Positions 17,872-26,130 of a stretch of 64,000 nt of DNA are shown in pieces (position 1 is the stretch's first letter; each line of letters begins with the position of its first letter). Below the pieces are notes generated by a model, which saw nothing but the letters and a program-made list of their open reading frames with translations, searched no databases and was not told where the DNA came from. Source of the DNA: UBA5109 sp963975155 (GTDB lineage: Bacteria > Pseudomonadota > Gammaproteobacteria > Pseudomonadales > Pseudohongiellaceae); contig CAXBFG010000010.1 in the NCBI GenBank assembly GCA_963975155.1, positions 1 to 64,000 of the forward strand, given 5' to 3'. The position numbers and the translations under genes are program-made.

Positions 17872-18177
17872 TTTACTTCTCCGTTTAGCTGAATATGACT
17901 AAAAAGGGCTTATATAGTGAAATAGTTCTGACAATACAGATTTGATTCTTGCTCTAAGTTGTTGTCATTGCTAGAGTTGCACACTTGGTAACATTCTCAT
18001 GCTGTAATGACGTAGCATGAGAACTGATCCTTCCCTTGTATGTCATTGTGTGCAGATTGTATGCAGCCCGGTCGTTAGTGTGGGGCGATTATACTGGAAG
18101 ATTGCTGAATTTTGCGTATTCAAGACAGGAAAATTTATATTTAGTTCTATATTGCTGAAAAAGGTAAGAATAAATTT
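17872..18177. promoter_or_regulatory. Divergent gatC / mreB intergenic region
   Basis: This 306-bp gap must hold the promoters for gatCAB (minus) and mreBCD (plus). The clearest element is a 10-bp perfect inverted repeat at 17994-18023, listed separately. A TATACT hexamer at 18090-18095, about 85 bp before mreB, could be a -10 box but lacks a good -35 partner. No coding region or known RNA is seen. Confidence 0.5.
17994..18023. repeat. 10-bp perfect inverted repeat upstream of mreB
   Basis: TTCTCATGCT (17994-18003) and AGCATGAGAA (18014-18023) are exact inverted repeats separated by 10 bp. There is no T-run after the stem, so it is not a typical terminator. The dyad spacing (centre to centre about two helical turns) would suit a dimeric regulator; alternatively it is a structured 5' leader. 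Confidence 0.6.
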
Positions 18178-19215
18178 ATGTTAAAGAAATTAAGGGGCAT
18201 GTTCTCCAATGATTTGTCGATAGATCTGGGAACGGCCAATACTCTTATTTATGTCCGCGACAAGGGCATTGTACTCAATGAACCTTCAGTTGTTTCCATT
18301 CGAATTCATAATGGCCAAAAAACTGTGACTGCAGTAGGTACGGATGCAAAACGCATGTTGGGCAGAACCCCGGGTAACATATCAGCAATCAGACCTTTAA
18401 AAGACGGGGTTATTGCCGATTTTCAGATCACTGAAAAAATGCTGCAGCATTTTATTCACAAGGTTCATGAGAACAGTTTTATTCGACCTAGCCCCAGAGT
18501 ACTGGTCTGTGTGCCATGTAAATCGACACAGGTTGAACGCCGGGCGATTCGTGAATCAGTCATGAGTGCCGGTGCCCGTGAGGTAAGATTGATTGAAGAG
18601 CCAATGGCAGCGGCTATAGGTGCTGGTTTGCCGGTTGATCAAGCCAGTGGTTCCATGGTGGTGGATATTGGCGGCGGTACAACTGAAATTGCGATAATTT
18701 CTCTGAATGGTGTGGTTTATTCTGAATCCGTGAGAGTTGGCGGTGACCGTTTTGATGAAGCAATCACGACTCATGTGCGACGAAATTACGGCAGTTTAAT
18801 TGGTGATGCTACGGCAGAACGAATCAAAAAAGAGATTGGTTGTGCATTCCCGAGTACAGATATTCGCGAAATTGATGTGCGCGGGCGCAATCTGGCTGAA
18901 GGAGTACCAAGAAGTTTCACCTTGAACAGTGACGAGATACTGGAAGCCTTGCAGGAGCCTTTGTCAGCAATTGTTCAGGCAGTTAAAAGTGCGCTGGAGC
19001 AATCTCCACCAGAACTGGCTTCAGATATTGCTGAAAGTGGCCTGGTATTGACCGGTGGTGGTGCCTTATTGCGTGATTTGGATAAATTATTGAGTGAAGA
19101 AACCGGCTTGCCGGTTATCGTGGCAGATGATCCCCTCACCTGTGTCGCCAGAGGCGGTGGCCGTGCTATGGAACTGATGGATGCTTACGATATAGATCTT
19201 CTGACTTTAGATTAA
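18178..19215 (+). CDS. mreB: Rod-shape-determining actin homologue MreB
   Basis: MreB polymerises under the inner membrane and directs the elongasome. The protein (345 aa) starts MLKKLRGMFSNDLSIDLGTANTLIY, with the amphipathic N-terminal helix and phosphate-1 motif, and contains VVDIGGGTTEIAIISL (phosphate 2) and LTGGGALLRDLD (adenosine motif). It heads mreBCD. Start ATG at 18178 is preceded by AAGGTAAGAA. Confidence 0.98.
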   Translation: MLKKLRGMFSNDLSIDLGTANTLIYVRDKGIVLNEPSVVSIRIHNGQKTVTAVGTDAKRMLGRTPGNISAIRPLKDGVIADFQITEKMLQHFIHKVHENSFIRPSPRVLVCVPCKSTQVERRAIRESVMSAGAREVRLIEEPMAAAIGAGLPVDQASGSMVVDIGGGTTEIAIISLNGVVYSESVRVGGDRFDEAITTHVRRNYGSLIGDATAERIKKEIGCAFPSTDIREIDVRGRNLAEGVPRSFTLNSDEILEALQEPLSAIVQAVKSALEQSPPELASDIAESGLVLTGGGALLRDLDKLLSEETGLPVIVADDPLTCVARGGGRAMELMDAYDIDLLTLD

Positions 19216-19221
19216 AATAAT

Positions 19222-19251
19222 AAATACAAAAAAATACAAAAAAATACAAAA
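19222..19251. repeat. 10-bp tandem repeat, about three copies, between mreB and mreC
   Basis: The unit AAATACAAAA occurs three times in exact register directly after the mreB stop. The tract is very A-rich on the coding strand and unstructured. It is followed by AGAAGGATTT and the mreC start region. Confidence 0.8.
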
Positions 19252-19288
19252 TAGAAGGATTTAATTGTTCAATATTCTGAACAGGTAG

Positions 19289-20113
19289 GTGACTATTAGT
19301 AAGTCTCTATTTATTCAAAGTTCTGCTCTGGGATATCGCTTACTCGCGCTGGTGCTGGCTTCCCTTATCCTGATGTTTGCAGATAGCCGTTTTGGCTATT
19401 TGTCGCAGGCCCGTTTCTACGCTTCTTACGCGGTTACACCTATTCACTGGTTATCTGAGCAACCACAGGTCTTGAGTAATCGGGTTGGACAGATTTTTAA
19501 AAGTCGAAATGATTTACTGGCAGAAAATATTTCCTTACAGGAAGAATTGTTGATACAACAGCAGCAGATGCAGAAAATTGATCATTTGGTCGCAGAAAAT
19601 CAGCGCTTAAGTGAATTACTGAATGCTTCTGCATTTGTTGATGACATAGTGGTAAGGGCACAACTTGTAAGTGAATCACCTGACCCGTTTAGAAAACAGG
19701 TGCTGATCAATAAGGGAAGCATACATGGGGTATACGAGGGGCAACCTGTACTGGACGCTGATGGTTTGTTCGGGCAGGTCGTTTCAGTTGAGCCTTATTA
19801 CAGCTGGGTACAATTAATCACCGACCCGCAACATTCAACGCCAGTACAGGTAAACCGTAACGGAATTCGGGCAGTTGTGTCAGGAACTCCCGGCAGTTTG
19901 CACGAAATGGTGATGAATAACATGACGGGGAATGCTGATATAGTAGTGGGAGATTTATTAGTCACTTCGGGTCTTGGGCAACTGTTCCCAGCCGGTTATA
20001 AAGTTGGTGTGATAACCAGCATAATCAGAGATCCTGGACAGCCTTTCGCCAGAGTTACGGTTGCACCCACGGCACAACTCGACCGAAGCAGAAACCTGCT
20101 TCTGGTATTTTAA
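19289..20113 (+). CDS. mreC: Rod-shape-determining protein MreC
   Basis: MreC is a bitopic periplasmic scaffold of the elongasome. The 274-aa protein has one N-terminal membrane segment (YRLLALVLASLILMFA, residues 17-32), a coiled coil (NDLLAENISLQEELLIQQQQMQKIDHLVAENQRLSELL region, about 70-110) and the beta-domain with NKGSIHGVYEGQPV and GLLGQV-like GLFGQVVSV. The start is a GTG at 19289 preceded by AGGTAG. mreD follows one base after its stop. Confidence 0.95.
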   Translation: MTISKSLFIQSSALGYRLLALVLASLILMFADSRFGYLSQARFYASYAVTPIHWLSEQPQVLSNRVGQIFKSRNDLLAENISLQEELLIQQQQMQKIDHLVAENQRLSELLNASAFVDDIVVRAQLVSESPDPFRKQVLINKGSIHGVYEGQPVLDADGLFGQVVSVEPYYSWVQLITDPQHSTPVQVNRNGIRAVVSGTPGSLHEMVMNNMTGNADIVVGDLLVTSGLGQLFPAGYKVGVITSIIRDPGQPFARVTVAPTAQLDRSRNLLLVF

Positions 20114-20114
20114 G

Positions 20115-20618
20115 ATGGCGGGTTCAGCTATTCTAAGAGGCTCACATGGAATTTGGGTGGTAGTTGTCAGTTTTCTGATAGCGGCATTCTTACTGGTCAT
20201 GCCCTTGCCGGAATGGTTGGAATATTATCGGCCTGAATGGATGGCTCTTGCAGTCATTTACTGGGTGATGGCCTTACCAAACAGAATTGGATTGTTAAGT
20301 GCCTGGGTTCTGGGTTTTTTTGTTGATGTCCTGGAAGACTCTCTACTTGGCTTGAATGGTCTGGTGCTGGCACTGGTTGCCTATATGACTTTGAGTCTTT
20401 ACCAACGCTTGCGTATGTTTACCATGCTGCAGCAGGCCAGTACGGTTTTCATGTTGATTGGTTTGCATCAACTGGTTTCATTTTGGGTGCTGACAGTCAG
20501 TAATCAAACTACATCACCAAATTTAATGTTTCTGGTTTCTGCCTTGAGCAGTGCAATAGTCTGGCCTTTGGTTTTTTATATTTTGCGTTATTTACGTCGC
20601 TCATTTCGGGTGGTTTAG
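20115..20618 (+). CDS. mreD: Rod-shape-determining protein MreD
   Basis: MreD is a small polytopic membrane protein of the elongasome. From the ATG at 20115, one base after the mreC stop, it is 167 aa (MAGSAILRGSHGIWVV...), the family length. About five membrane segments are visible, with the typical RPEWMALAVIYWVMALPNRIGLLSAW segment split around residue 50. A longer reading frame upstream lies inside mreC and is not needed. Confidence 0.93.
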   Translation: MAGSAILRGSHGIWVVVVSFLIAAFLLVMPLPEWLEYYRPEWMALAVIYWVMALPNRIGLLSAWVLGFFVDVLEDSLLGLNGLVLALVAYMTLSLYQRLRMFTMLQQASTVFMLIGLHQLVSFWVLTVSNQTTSPNLMFLVSALSSAIVWPLVFYILRYLRRSFRVV

Positions 20619-20654
20619 CTGCAGCAAGTCGGAATAAAATATACTTCATGATAA

Positions 20655-21200
20655 ATGACATTTAATTCCATGCGATTCAGACATTTCTTTTTCATTATTT
20701 TTAGTGCAGCGGTACTTTCAGCCTGCTCCACCCTTTATGAATCAGATGACTGGCCGCAAACGCTGCCATCGAAAAATTACTTTACCGAATATTACCAGCG
20801 AAATGTGGATAACCATCCTTATCAGACAGTGGAAGATTATTTGGCCTGGGTGAGGATATTTTATCAGGGTAATGTCTTATCTATAGGCTGGGAGGAGTTG
20901 TCTGAAGGCGTGTTAGTGGAACTACCAGACGCCAAAAAAACCGAATATGAAAAGCGTATGTTTACGCTGGGTCAGCGTATTGGTGCTGAATGGGCCCTGG
21001 ATAACAGCGTGCGCCTGATTGATACTCGCAGTGCCAGTGTCTGGAGTGATGCTCTGCTGGAAGCAATTTACCTGAAGGAGCTGGAAGCGTTCATTTTTAA
21101 AATGGAGAATGATGTCGATAGTATATTGACAGGTCGCTTGAATAAAAACGAAATTGCATTCACCCGTTATTACGATGAAGAAGAGATAGAGTTTTTTTAG
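20655..21200 (+). CDS. Predicted lipoprotein of unknown function
   Basis: The 181-aa product has a lipoprotein signal peptide (FFFIIFSAAVLSAC; Cys near residue 24 from the first ATG). The mature part is acidic, with NYFTEYYQRNVDNHPYQTVEDYLAWV and a Glu-rich end. I do not recognise the family. It lies 36 bp after mreD and may be the last gene of that operon, where maf would stand in Pseudomonas. A second ATG at 20670 gives a cleaner signal peptide and could be the real start. Confidence 0.75.
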   Translation: MTFNSMRFRHFFFIIFSAAVLSACSTLYESDDWPQTLPSKNYFTEYYQRNVDNHPYQTVEDYLAWVRIFYQGNVLSIGWEELSEGVLVELPDAKKTEYEKRMFTLGQRIGAEWALDNSVRLIDTRSASVWSDALLEAIYLKELEAFIFKMENDVDSILTGRLNKNEIAFTRYYDEEEIEFF

Positions 21201-21214
21201 AACTGCGTGCCGTA

Positions 21215-22159
21215 TTAGTTGGTGTTGAATTCAATATTCAGGATATCAACAATCTGACCATATTCCCCGGCTAGAAAGGCAGCCATCAAGGGTACTTGTA
21301 ATTGCTGGATACTACCCGAAAAATCCGGATGCATGGATAAATTAAAGGTCTTATTTCCTTCCATAAAGCTGCTCAGCTCTGCACTTAAATCTATCGCTGT
21401 CGCTTGTAAATTAGCCGGCACAAACAGAAACAGTGACTGAGTCATGGTCATAAATTCCTGACGCACCATATCCACACTTCTGCCTTGCTGCCTTGCCTGG
21501 GTTATCAGGATATTTTCCAGCAAACCAAAATCTGAAAGGCGAAAACTGAGTTCGGGAATCTCGGCATTCATGATTGACGCCATTAAAGCTGTTTGTGCAG
21601 TTGCAGGGTCGTTTATCTGGCTTAGAGTTTCATAAGGAATATGACGGGTGGTCGAATCCATAGAGAAATCAAAAGAGTCTGGTAAACCAAAACTGAAGAC
21701 ACTGTTAAAATTATTATTCTCATCGGGATTATATTGGTGGCGATAATTCATGGTAACCGGTATGTTCTGGGTGCCATCAAGGGAGCCAAGAAAACTATCA
21801 AAGCCTGCTGGCATGGCACTGGTGCCCATGTCGGGTATGCCCGCCGGGAAGCTGAAACCACTGGCAGAAATGGCAATGGAATTTGGAAAAGCATTGAGAA
21901 AATCCATCTCGCTGATTTCAAGCTGCTGGACGGCTAGTTGAAAATCCGTGAAATCAGTAATACTCAGACCAGTAATAGTAATAGTCCCATCTACAGCTAT
22001 TTCTGCAGATTCATAATGAATATCCTTATACGAACCGCTGGCAATGGCTCTTTCTATATAGAGGTCAATCTGGTTTTCAGTTTCCATATTGGCATAAAAA
22101 TACAGGCCTGTGATGGCAAGGATGATGACGACAGGCAGGATAAAAAGTATTTTTTTCAC
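21215..22159 (-). CDS. Membrane-anchored exported protein of unknown function
   Basis: From a GTG at 22157-22159, preceded by GGAG seven bases away, the protein is 314 aa and begins MKKILFILPVVIILAITGLYFYA, a single membrane anchor. The rest is predicted periplasmic, rich in beta segments (YESAEIAVDGTITITGLSI), and reminiscent of AsmA-like or DUF945-like proteins, but I cannot place it firmly. The open frame extends 72 bp further upstream without a better start. It converges with the mreBCD-lipoprotein operon. Confidence 0.7.
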   Translation of the reverse strand: MKKILFILPVVIILAITGLYFYANMETENQIDLYIERAIASGSYKDIHYESAEIAVDGTITITGLSITDFTDFQLAVQQLEISEMDFLNAFPNSIAISASGFSFPAGIPDMGTSAMPAGFDSFLGSLDGTQNIPVTMNYRHQYNPDENNNFNSVFSFGLPDSFDFSMDSTTRHIPYETLSQINDPATAQTALMASIMNAEIPELSFRLSDFGLLENILITQARQQGRSVDMVRQEFMTMTQSLFLFVPANLQATAIDLSAELSSFMEGNKTFNLSMHPDFSGSIQQLQVPLMAAFLAGEYGQIVDILNIEFNTN

Positions 22160-22408
22160 TGGCAAACTCCAATCTTGATTCAGTGCGCAGAATGGCGCTT
22201 TTATGCATATAATGCAAGCCAGCATAAGCAATTCAGCCTTGCATATTTAAATTTTACAGCAGTTCACTTATACAGCTGAGCTTGTGGGTATATTGCTCGA
22301 GATGTTAGTTTCATCAGGGCGATCAACTTAGGCAGGCTGCAACATAAGCTTGCAATTATTTACTCTGGATAGTTTTTAAAACTCAGGGATTCGGAACAGG
22401 AGCCTGTC

Positions 22409-22864
22409 TTGGTTATTAAATTGGCGAGTATAGCCCGAAGAGTCGATGCGCAGTCTCCAATGGAAGAGATTTTTAGTGGGGAGATTACCCTGAATGATGG
22501 CTTGCAGGGAGATTCCAAAGGTAAAGTCGGACAACGCCAGATTACTGTTTTGAGCAAAGAGTCTTGGCTTAAGGCCTGTCATGAGCTGGGCGAAGACCTG
22601 CCCTGGACGGCGAGAAGAGCGAACTTACTGATAAAAGGCTTTGAATTTCTGCCGACAGATGTTGGCCGTACCCTGCATATCGGTGACGTTATTCTGGAGA
22701 TAACGCGCGAGACAGATCCTTGCTGGAAAATGGATAAGGCGTATCAGGGTCTGAAAGATGCACTTTTATCAAGCTGGCGGGGAGGAGTGTGCTGTAAGGT
22801 TATTCAGGCCGGTACGATCACAAGCGGTGATGCTGTCGAGTTAGGACCGGAAAGACTGCTTTAG
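22409..22864 (+). CDS. MOSC-domain protein
   Basis: A 151-aa MOSC protein, the C-terminal sulfur-carrier domain type of molybdenum-cofactor sulfurases and of YiiM-like proteins. The family patterns are GLQGDSKGKVGQRQITVLS (residues 31-49), ARRANLLIKG, and the conserved Cys in ETDPCWKMD near residue 110, followed by WRGGVCCKVIQAG. The start is a TTG at 22409 with AGGAG upstream. Substrate is not predictable; detoxification of N-hydroxylated bases or cofactor sulfuration are family roles. Confidence 0.88.
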   Translation: MVIKLASIARRVDAQSPMEEIFSGEITLNDGLQGDSKGKVGQRQITVLSKESWLKACHELGEDLPWTARRANLLIKGFEFLPTDVGRTLHIGDVILEITRETDPCWKMDKAYQGLKDALLSSWRGGVCCKVIQAGTITSGDAVELGPERLL

Positions 22865-22891
22865 GAAACGTTGCAGCCTGGCAATAAAGTA

Positions 22892-23857
22892 TTATTTTGT
22901 TCGTTCGATTGCAGTTTGGGTAATCAACTCCAAACCTGTTTTATAGGTAGAATCGGGAACCACACTTAGACAATCAAGCGCTATAGCAATGCGTTCTTCA
23001 GCTTTTTTCCGGGTATATTCAAGTGCGCCTGATTCCCGGACTATTGAGATAATTTCATCGAGATGCTCAAGTCCGCCTTCTTTTATGGCAGTCGTGAGCA
23101 GTTGCTTTTGGCTTGCGTTGACATGTTGAAGAGCAAAAATAAGTGGCAATGTCGGTTTGCCCTCAGCCAAATCATCACCAATATTTTTACCCAGCTCATC
23201 ACTGTTGCCGTTGTAGTCGAGCACATCGTCAATTAACTGGAAGGCCATGCCAACTTCCAGTCCAAATCTATGCAGCTTATCCTGAATCTTAAGCTCTGTG
23301 CCGGCAAGAATTCCGGCAGACTGACATGCAGCAGCAAACAGAATGGCAGTTTTATTATGAATAACGCTGAGGTAGTCCTGTTCGGTGGCGGCAACATTAT
23401 GCTGATTCACAAGCTGTAGCACCTCACCTTCAGATATTTTGTTGGTGGTGCTTGCCATGACTTCCATGATGCGCATATCGGCGATCTCTACCAGTAACTG
23501 AAAAGCACGTGAATAGATGAAGTCCCCAACCAGTACGCTGGAGGGATTTCCCCACTGAATATTCGCAGTAGGTCGGCCACGGCGCATTTCAGACATATCC
23601 ACAACATCATCGTGAAGCAAAGTTGCGGTATGTAAAAATTCGATCACGGTAGCAAGGTTGATGTGGGAATCACCCTGGTAATGAAAAGCACGTGAACACA
23701 ATAAAACCAGCAAGGGTCGTATGCGTTTGCCCCCGGCTTCAATCAGGTATTGTCCGATATTTTCGATGAGCGGCACTTCAGAATGCAGTTGTTTTACGAC
23801 ATTTCTGTTAAGCGCCTCAAAGTCATCCTGGACTAATTGTTGGATAGTGTTCGCCAT
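22892..23857 (-). CDS. ispB: Octaprenyl diphosphate synthase (long-chain polyprenyl synthase)
   Basis: This 321-aa trans-prenyltransferase builds the side chain of ubiquinone and menaquinone. The two Asp-rich motifs that bind Mg-diphosphate are LLHDDVVD (first) and LIDDVLDYNG (second), with GGKRIRPLLVLL before the first. It diverges from rplU, the conserved gammaproteobacterial pair. Chain length (C40 versus C45) cannot be read confidently from the sequence. Confidence 0.95.
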   Translation of the reverse strand: MANTIQQLVQDDFEALNRNVVKQLHSEVPLIENIGQYLIEAGGKRIRPLLVLLCSRAFHYQGDSHINLATVIEFLHTATLLHDDVVDMSEMRRGRPTANIQWGNPSSVLVGDFIYSRAFQLLVEIADMRIMEVMASTTNKISEGEVLQLVNQHNVAATEQDYLSVIHNKTAILFAAACQSAGILAGTELKIQDKLHRFGLEVGMAFQLIDDVLDYNGNSDELGKNIGDDLAEGKPTLPLIFALQHVNASQKQLLTTAIKEGGLEHLDEIISIVRESGALEYTRKKAEERIAIALDCLSVVPDSTYKTGLELITQTAIERTK

Positions 23858-23995
23858 ATGCCTGTATTGTACGGGAATTGCAGTCTGAGGAGCCTAGGGA
23901 TGGGAGCTGGGAAAGTCAAGACGCAGGGCGCAAATTACAAATTACTGGCTTGTGACTCCGCGACACATAAAGACAAGAAAAACTGCCTTATATCC

Positions 23996-24024
23996 TTGCG
24001 CAAGAGAGGCGCTTCCCGTAAAAT
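23996..24024 (+). promoter_or_regulatory. Sigma-70-type promoter of rplU-rpmA
   Basis: TTGCGC (23996-24001), a 17-bp spacer and TAAAAT (24019-24024) form a good promoter followed by a GC-rich discriminator (TCACGCCCC). Transcription would start near 24031, about 98 bases before the rplU ATG, leaving a leader that could be regulated. Confidence 0.75.
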
Positions 24025-24128
24025 TCACGCCCCTGTGAATGCCGCCTCTACGTTTGTAAAATGTTTAATCAGCGGTTTTAAAGTTAATGAATAATGGGTA
24101 GAACGACGAGAACCCGGAGTAGAACCTA

Positions 24129-24608
24129 ATGTATGCGGTTATAGAAAGTGGTGGCAAACAGCATCGCGTGGAAGAAGGCGAAGTGCTGAAACTGGAGAAA
24201 CTGGAAGCCAGCACTGGTGACAGTATCAATTTTGACAAGGTTTTGATGATTGGTGAAGGTGCCGACGTCAAGATTGGCAAGCCTTATGTAGAAGGTAGTG
24301 TGACGGCAGAAGTGCTCAGTCATGGCCGGGGCGACAAGGTAACAATAGTGAAATTCCGTCGTCGTAAGCATAGTATGAAGCGACAGGGTCACAGACAGTG
24401 GTTTACAGAAGTAAAGATTACGGGTATCAGCGAAGATAAAGCTGCACCTAAAGCGGCAAAAGCTAAAGTTGAAGCCAAGGCTGAGACTGCTGAAACGGCT
24501 CCGGCCAAGAAAGCTGCACCTAAAAAAGCCGCTGCTAAAAAAGCACCGGCCAAGAAGAAAGCTCCTGCTAAGGCTGCAAAAGAGCCTGCAACCAAGAAAG
24601 AGGATTAG
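24129..24608 (+). CDS. rplU: 50S ribosomal protein L21 with Lys/Ala-rich C-terminal extension
   Basis: Residues 1 to about 103 are ordinary L21 (MYAVIESGGKQHRVEEGEVL... HGRGDKVTIVKFRRRKH... HRQWFTEVKITGI), which binds 23S rRNA and contacts L20. The remaining about 55 residues are almost only Ala, Lys, Pro, Glu and Thr (repeated PAKKA / KKAPAKK), resembling histone H1 or bacterial H1-like tails. The usual L21 is about 103 aa, so the tail is an addition. It is followed 2 bp later by rpmA. Confidence 0.96.
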   Translation: MYAVIESGGKQHRVEEGEVLKLEKLEASTGDSINFDKVLMIGEGADVKIGKPYVEGSVTAEVLSHGRGDKVTIVKFRRRKHSMKRQGHRQWFTEVKITGISEDKAAPKAAKAKVEAKAETAETAPAKKAAPKKAAAKKAPAKKKAPAKAAKEPATKKED

Positions 24609-24610
24609 TC

Positions 24611-24883
24611 ATGGCACATAAGAAAGCTGGTGGTAGTACTAGTAACGGAAGAGATTCGATTTCCAAGCGCCTTGGCGTAAAACGCTTTGGTGGCGAGAAC
24701 GTACTGGCCGGGAATATTATTGTGCGTCAGCGTGGCACAAAATTTCATCCTGGAGATAATGTAGGTTGTGGCAAGGATCATACGCTTTTTGCGAAAGCAA
24801 ATGGTACAGTAAAATTTCAGGTAAAGGGCCCGCAGCAGCGTACTTTTGTTAGTATAGAGAGTATTGAGACGGCTAGCGCTTAA
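24611..24883 (+). CDS. rpmA: 50S ribosomal protein L27
   Basis: The 90-aa protein starts MAHKKAGGSTSNGRDS, the conserved N-terminal arm of L27 that reaches the peptidyl-transferase centre in gammaproteobacteria, without the cleaved N-terminal extension seen in Firmicutes. The LGVKRFGGE and GNIIVRQRGTKFHPG segments are typical. It follows rplU and is closed by a strong terminator. Confidence 0.98.
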   Translation: MAHKKAGGSTSNGRDSISKRLGVKRFGGENVLAGNIIVRQRGTKFHPGDNVGCGKDHTLFAKANGTVKFQVKGPQQRTFVSIESIETASA

Positions 24884-24903
24884 GCCACAGTAGAAGTTGA
24901 AAA

Positions 24904-24932
24904 AACCCTGTCTCTGGCAGGGTTTTTTTTTG
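24904..24932 (+). terminator. Rho-independent terminator after rpmA
   Basis: AACCCTG and CAGGGTT pair around TCTCTGG, extended by A and T flanks, and the stem is followed by a run of eight or more T. It lies about 20 bp after rpmA and just before obgE, so obgE expression depends on read-through or on its own promoter. Confidence 0.9.
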
Positions 24933-24945
24933 GTACTTTAGAATT

Positions 24946-26130
24946 ATGAAATTCGTCGATGAAGCAGAAATATTCGTGCAGGCCGGAAAGGGAGGTAACG
25001 GCTGCCTGAGTTTTTTGCGTGAAAAATTTATCGAAAAGGGTGGTCCGGATGGCGGCGATGGCGGCGATGGCGGTTCACTCTATCTGGTTGCTGACCCGGC
25101 ATTGAATACCCTGGTGGATTTTCGCTATCAGCCCCGTTATCTGGCACAGTCCGGAGCATCAGGTGGAAAGCGCAACCGATCCGGAAGTAAAGGTGTGGAC
25201 ATGGAAGTCAAGGTACCGGTTGGTACCAGTATCATGGTCGCCGAGACGGATGAAGTCATCGGCGATCTGGTCACAGCCGGTCAACGTTTACTGGTGGCAC
25301 AGGGCGGTAAAAAGGGACTGGGTAATGCCCGCTTCAAATCCAGTATTAACCGAGCCCCACGCAAAACCACTAACGGCACTCCCGGTGAGAGCAGGCGTCT
25401 GTTTTTACAATTAAAAGTGTTGGCAGATGTGGGCTTGCTGGGTTTACCGAATGCGGGAAAATCTACCCTGATCAGGGCAATATCGTCGGCGAAACCGAAA
25501 GTAGCCGATTACCCCTTTACGACTCTGGTTCCCAATCTGGGGGTCGTCAGACTCAGCAACGAGCGAAGTTTTGTTATGGCGGATATCCCTGGCTTGATAC
25601 CCGGTGCAGCCGATGGCGCCGGTTTAGGTATTCGTTTCCTGAAACATTTAAGTCGCAGTCGGGTACTTCTGCATTTGGTTGATGTGGCACCCTATGATGG
25701 CAGTGATCCGGCTTTATCGGCAGCTGCAATTATTGAGGAGCTCGAGAAATTCAGTGCCGTATTGGCCAAAAAAGAACGTTGGCTGGTACTCAATAAAGTG
25801 GATATGCTTCCCAAGCAGGATGTAGATGAAATTTGTCGTAATCTGGTCAGTAAACTTGACTGGAAGAACAAGGTGTTCATTATTTCTGCGCTTGAGAAAA
25901 GAGGGACTAAAGAGCTTTGTGAAGCAGTGATGAGCCTGATTGAATCACGAAACCTGAAAATAAGTGAAGATGAAGAATATCGTCTGGCTGAAGAACAGCA
26001 ACAGCAGCAAATGGATTATGAAATCAGACGAAGTATTGAGCGCAGCAGAGCATTATGGAGAGAGAAGCACAAAGATCAGCAGGATGATGAAGATGATTTT
26101 GATGTTGATGTCGAGTATGTGAATGAGTAA
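24946..26130 (+). CDS. obgE: GTPase ObgE/CgtA
   Basis: Obg GTPases assist late 50S assembly and stress control. The N-terminal glycine-rich Obg fold (GGPDGGDGGDGGSLY) covers residues 1-158, then the G domain with GLPNAGKST (G1), DIPGLIPGA (G3) and NKVDML (G4). The C-terminus is Gln-rich then acidic. At 394 aa it is normal for this group. Its last 8 bp overlap proB, indicating coupling. Confidence 0.97.
   Translation: MKFVDEAEIFVQAGKGGNGCLSFLREKFIEKGGPDGGDGGDGGSLYLVADPALNTLVDFRYQPRYLAQSGASGGKRNRSGSKGVDMEVKVPVGTSIMVAETDEVIGDLVTAGQRLLVAQGGKKGLGNARFKSSINRAPRKTTNGTPGESRRLFLQLKVLADVGLLGLPNAGKSTLIRAISSAKPKVADYPFTTLVPNLGVVRLSNERSFVMADIPGLIPGAADGAGLGIRFLKHLSRSRVLLHLVDVAPYDGSDPALSAAAIIEELEKFSAVLAKKERWLVLNKVDMLPKQDVDEICRNLVSKLDWKNKVFIISALEKRGTKELCEAVMSLIESRNLKISEDEEYRLAEEQQQQQMDYEIRRSIERSRALWREKHKDQQDDEDDFDVDVEYVNE

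Noticed and set aside
19222..19251. A-rich 10-bp repeats considered as a CRISPR or an origin iteron array
   Set aside because: No spacers, only three copies, and the place between mreB and mreC gives no support for an origin or DnaA boxes.
23837..24094. An 85-codon frame in the ispB-rplU gap
   Set aside because: It covers the rplU promoter and the ispB start region, and the product has no recognisable features.
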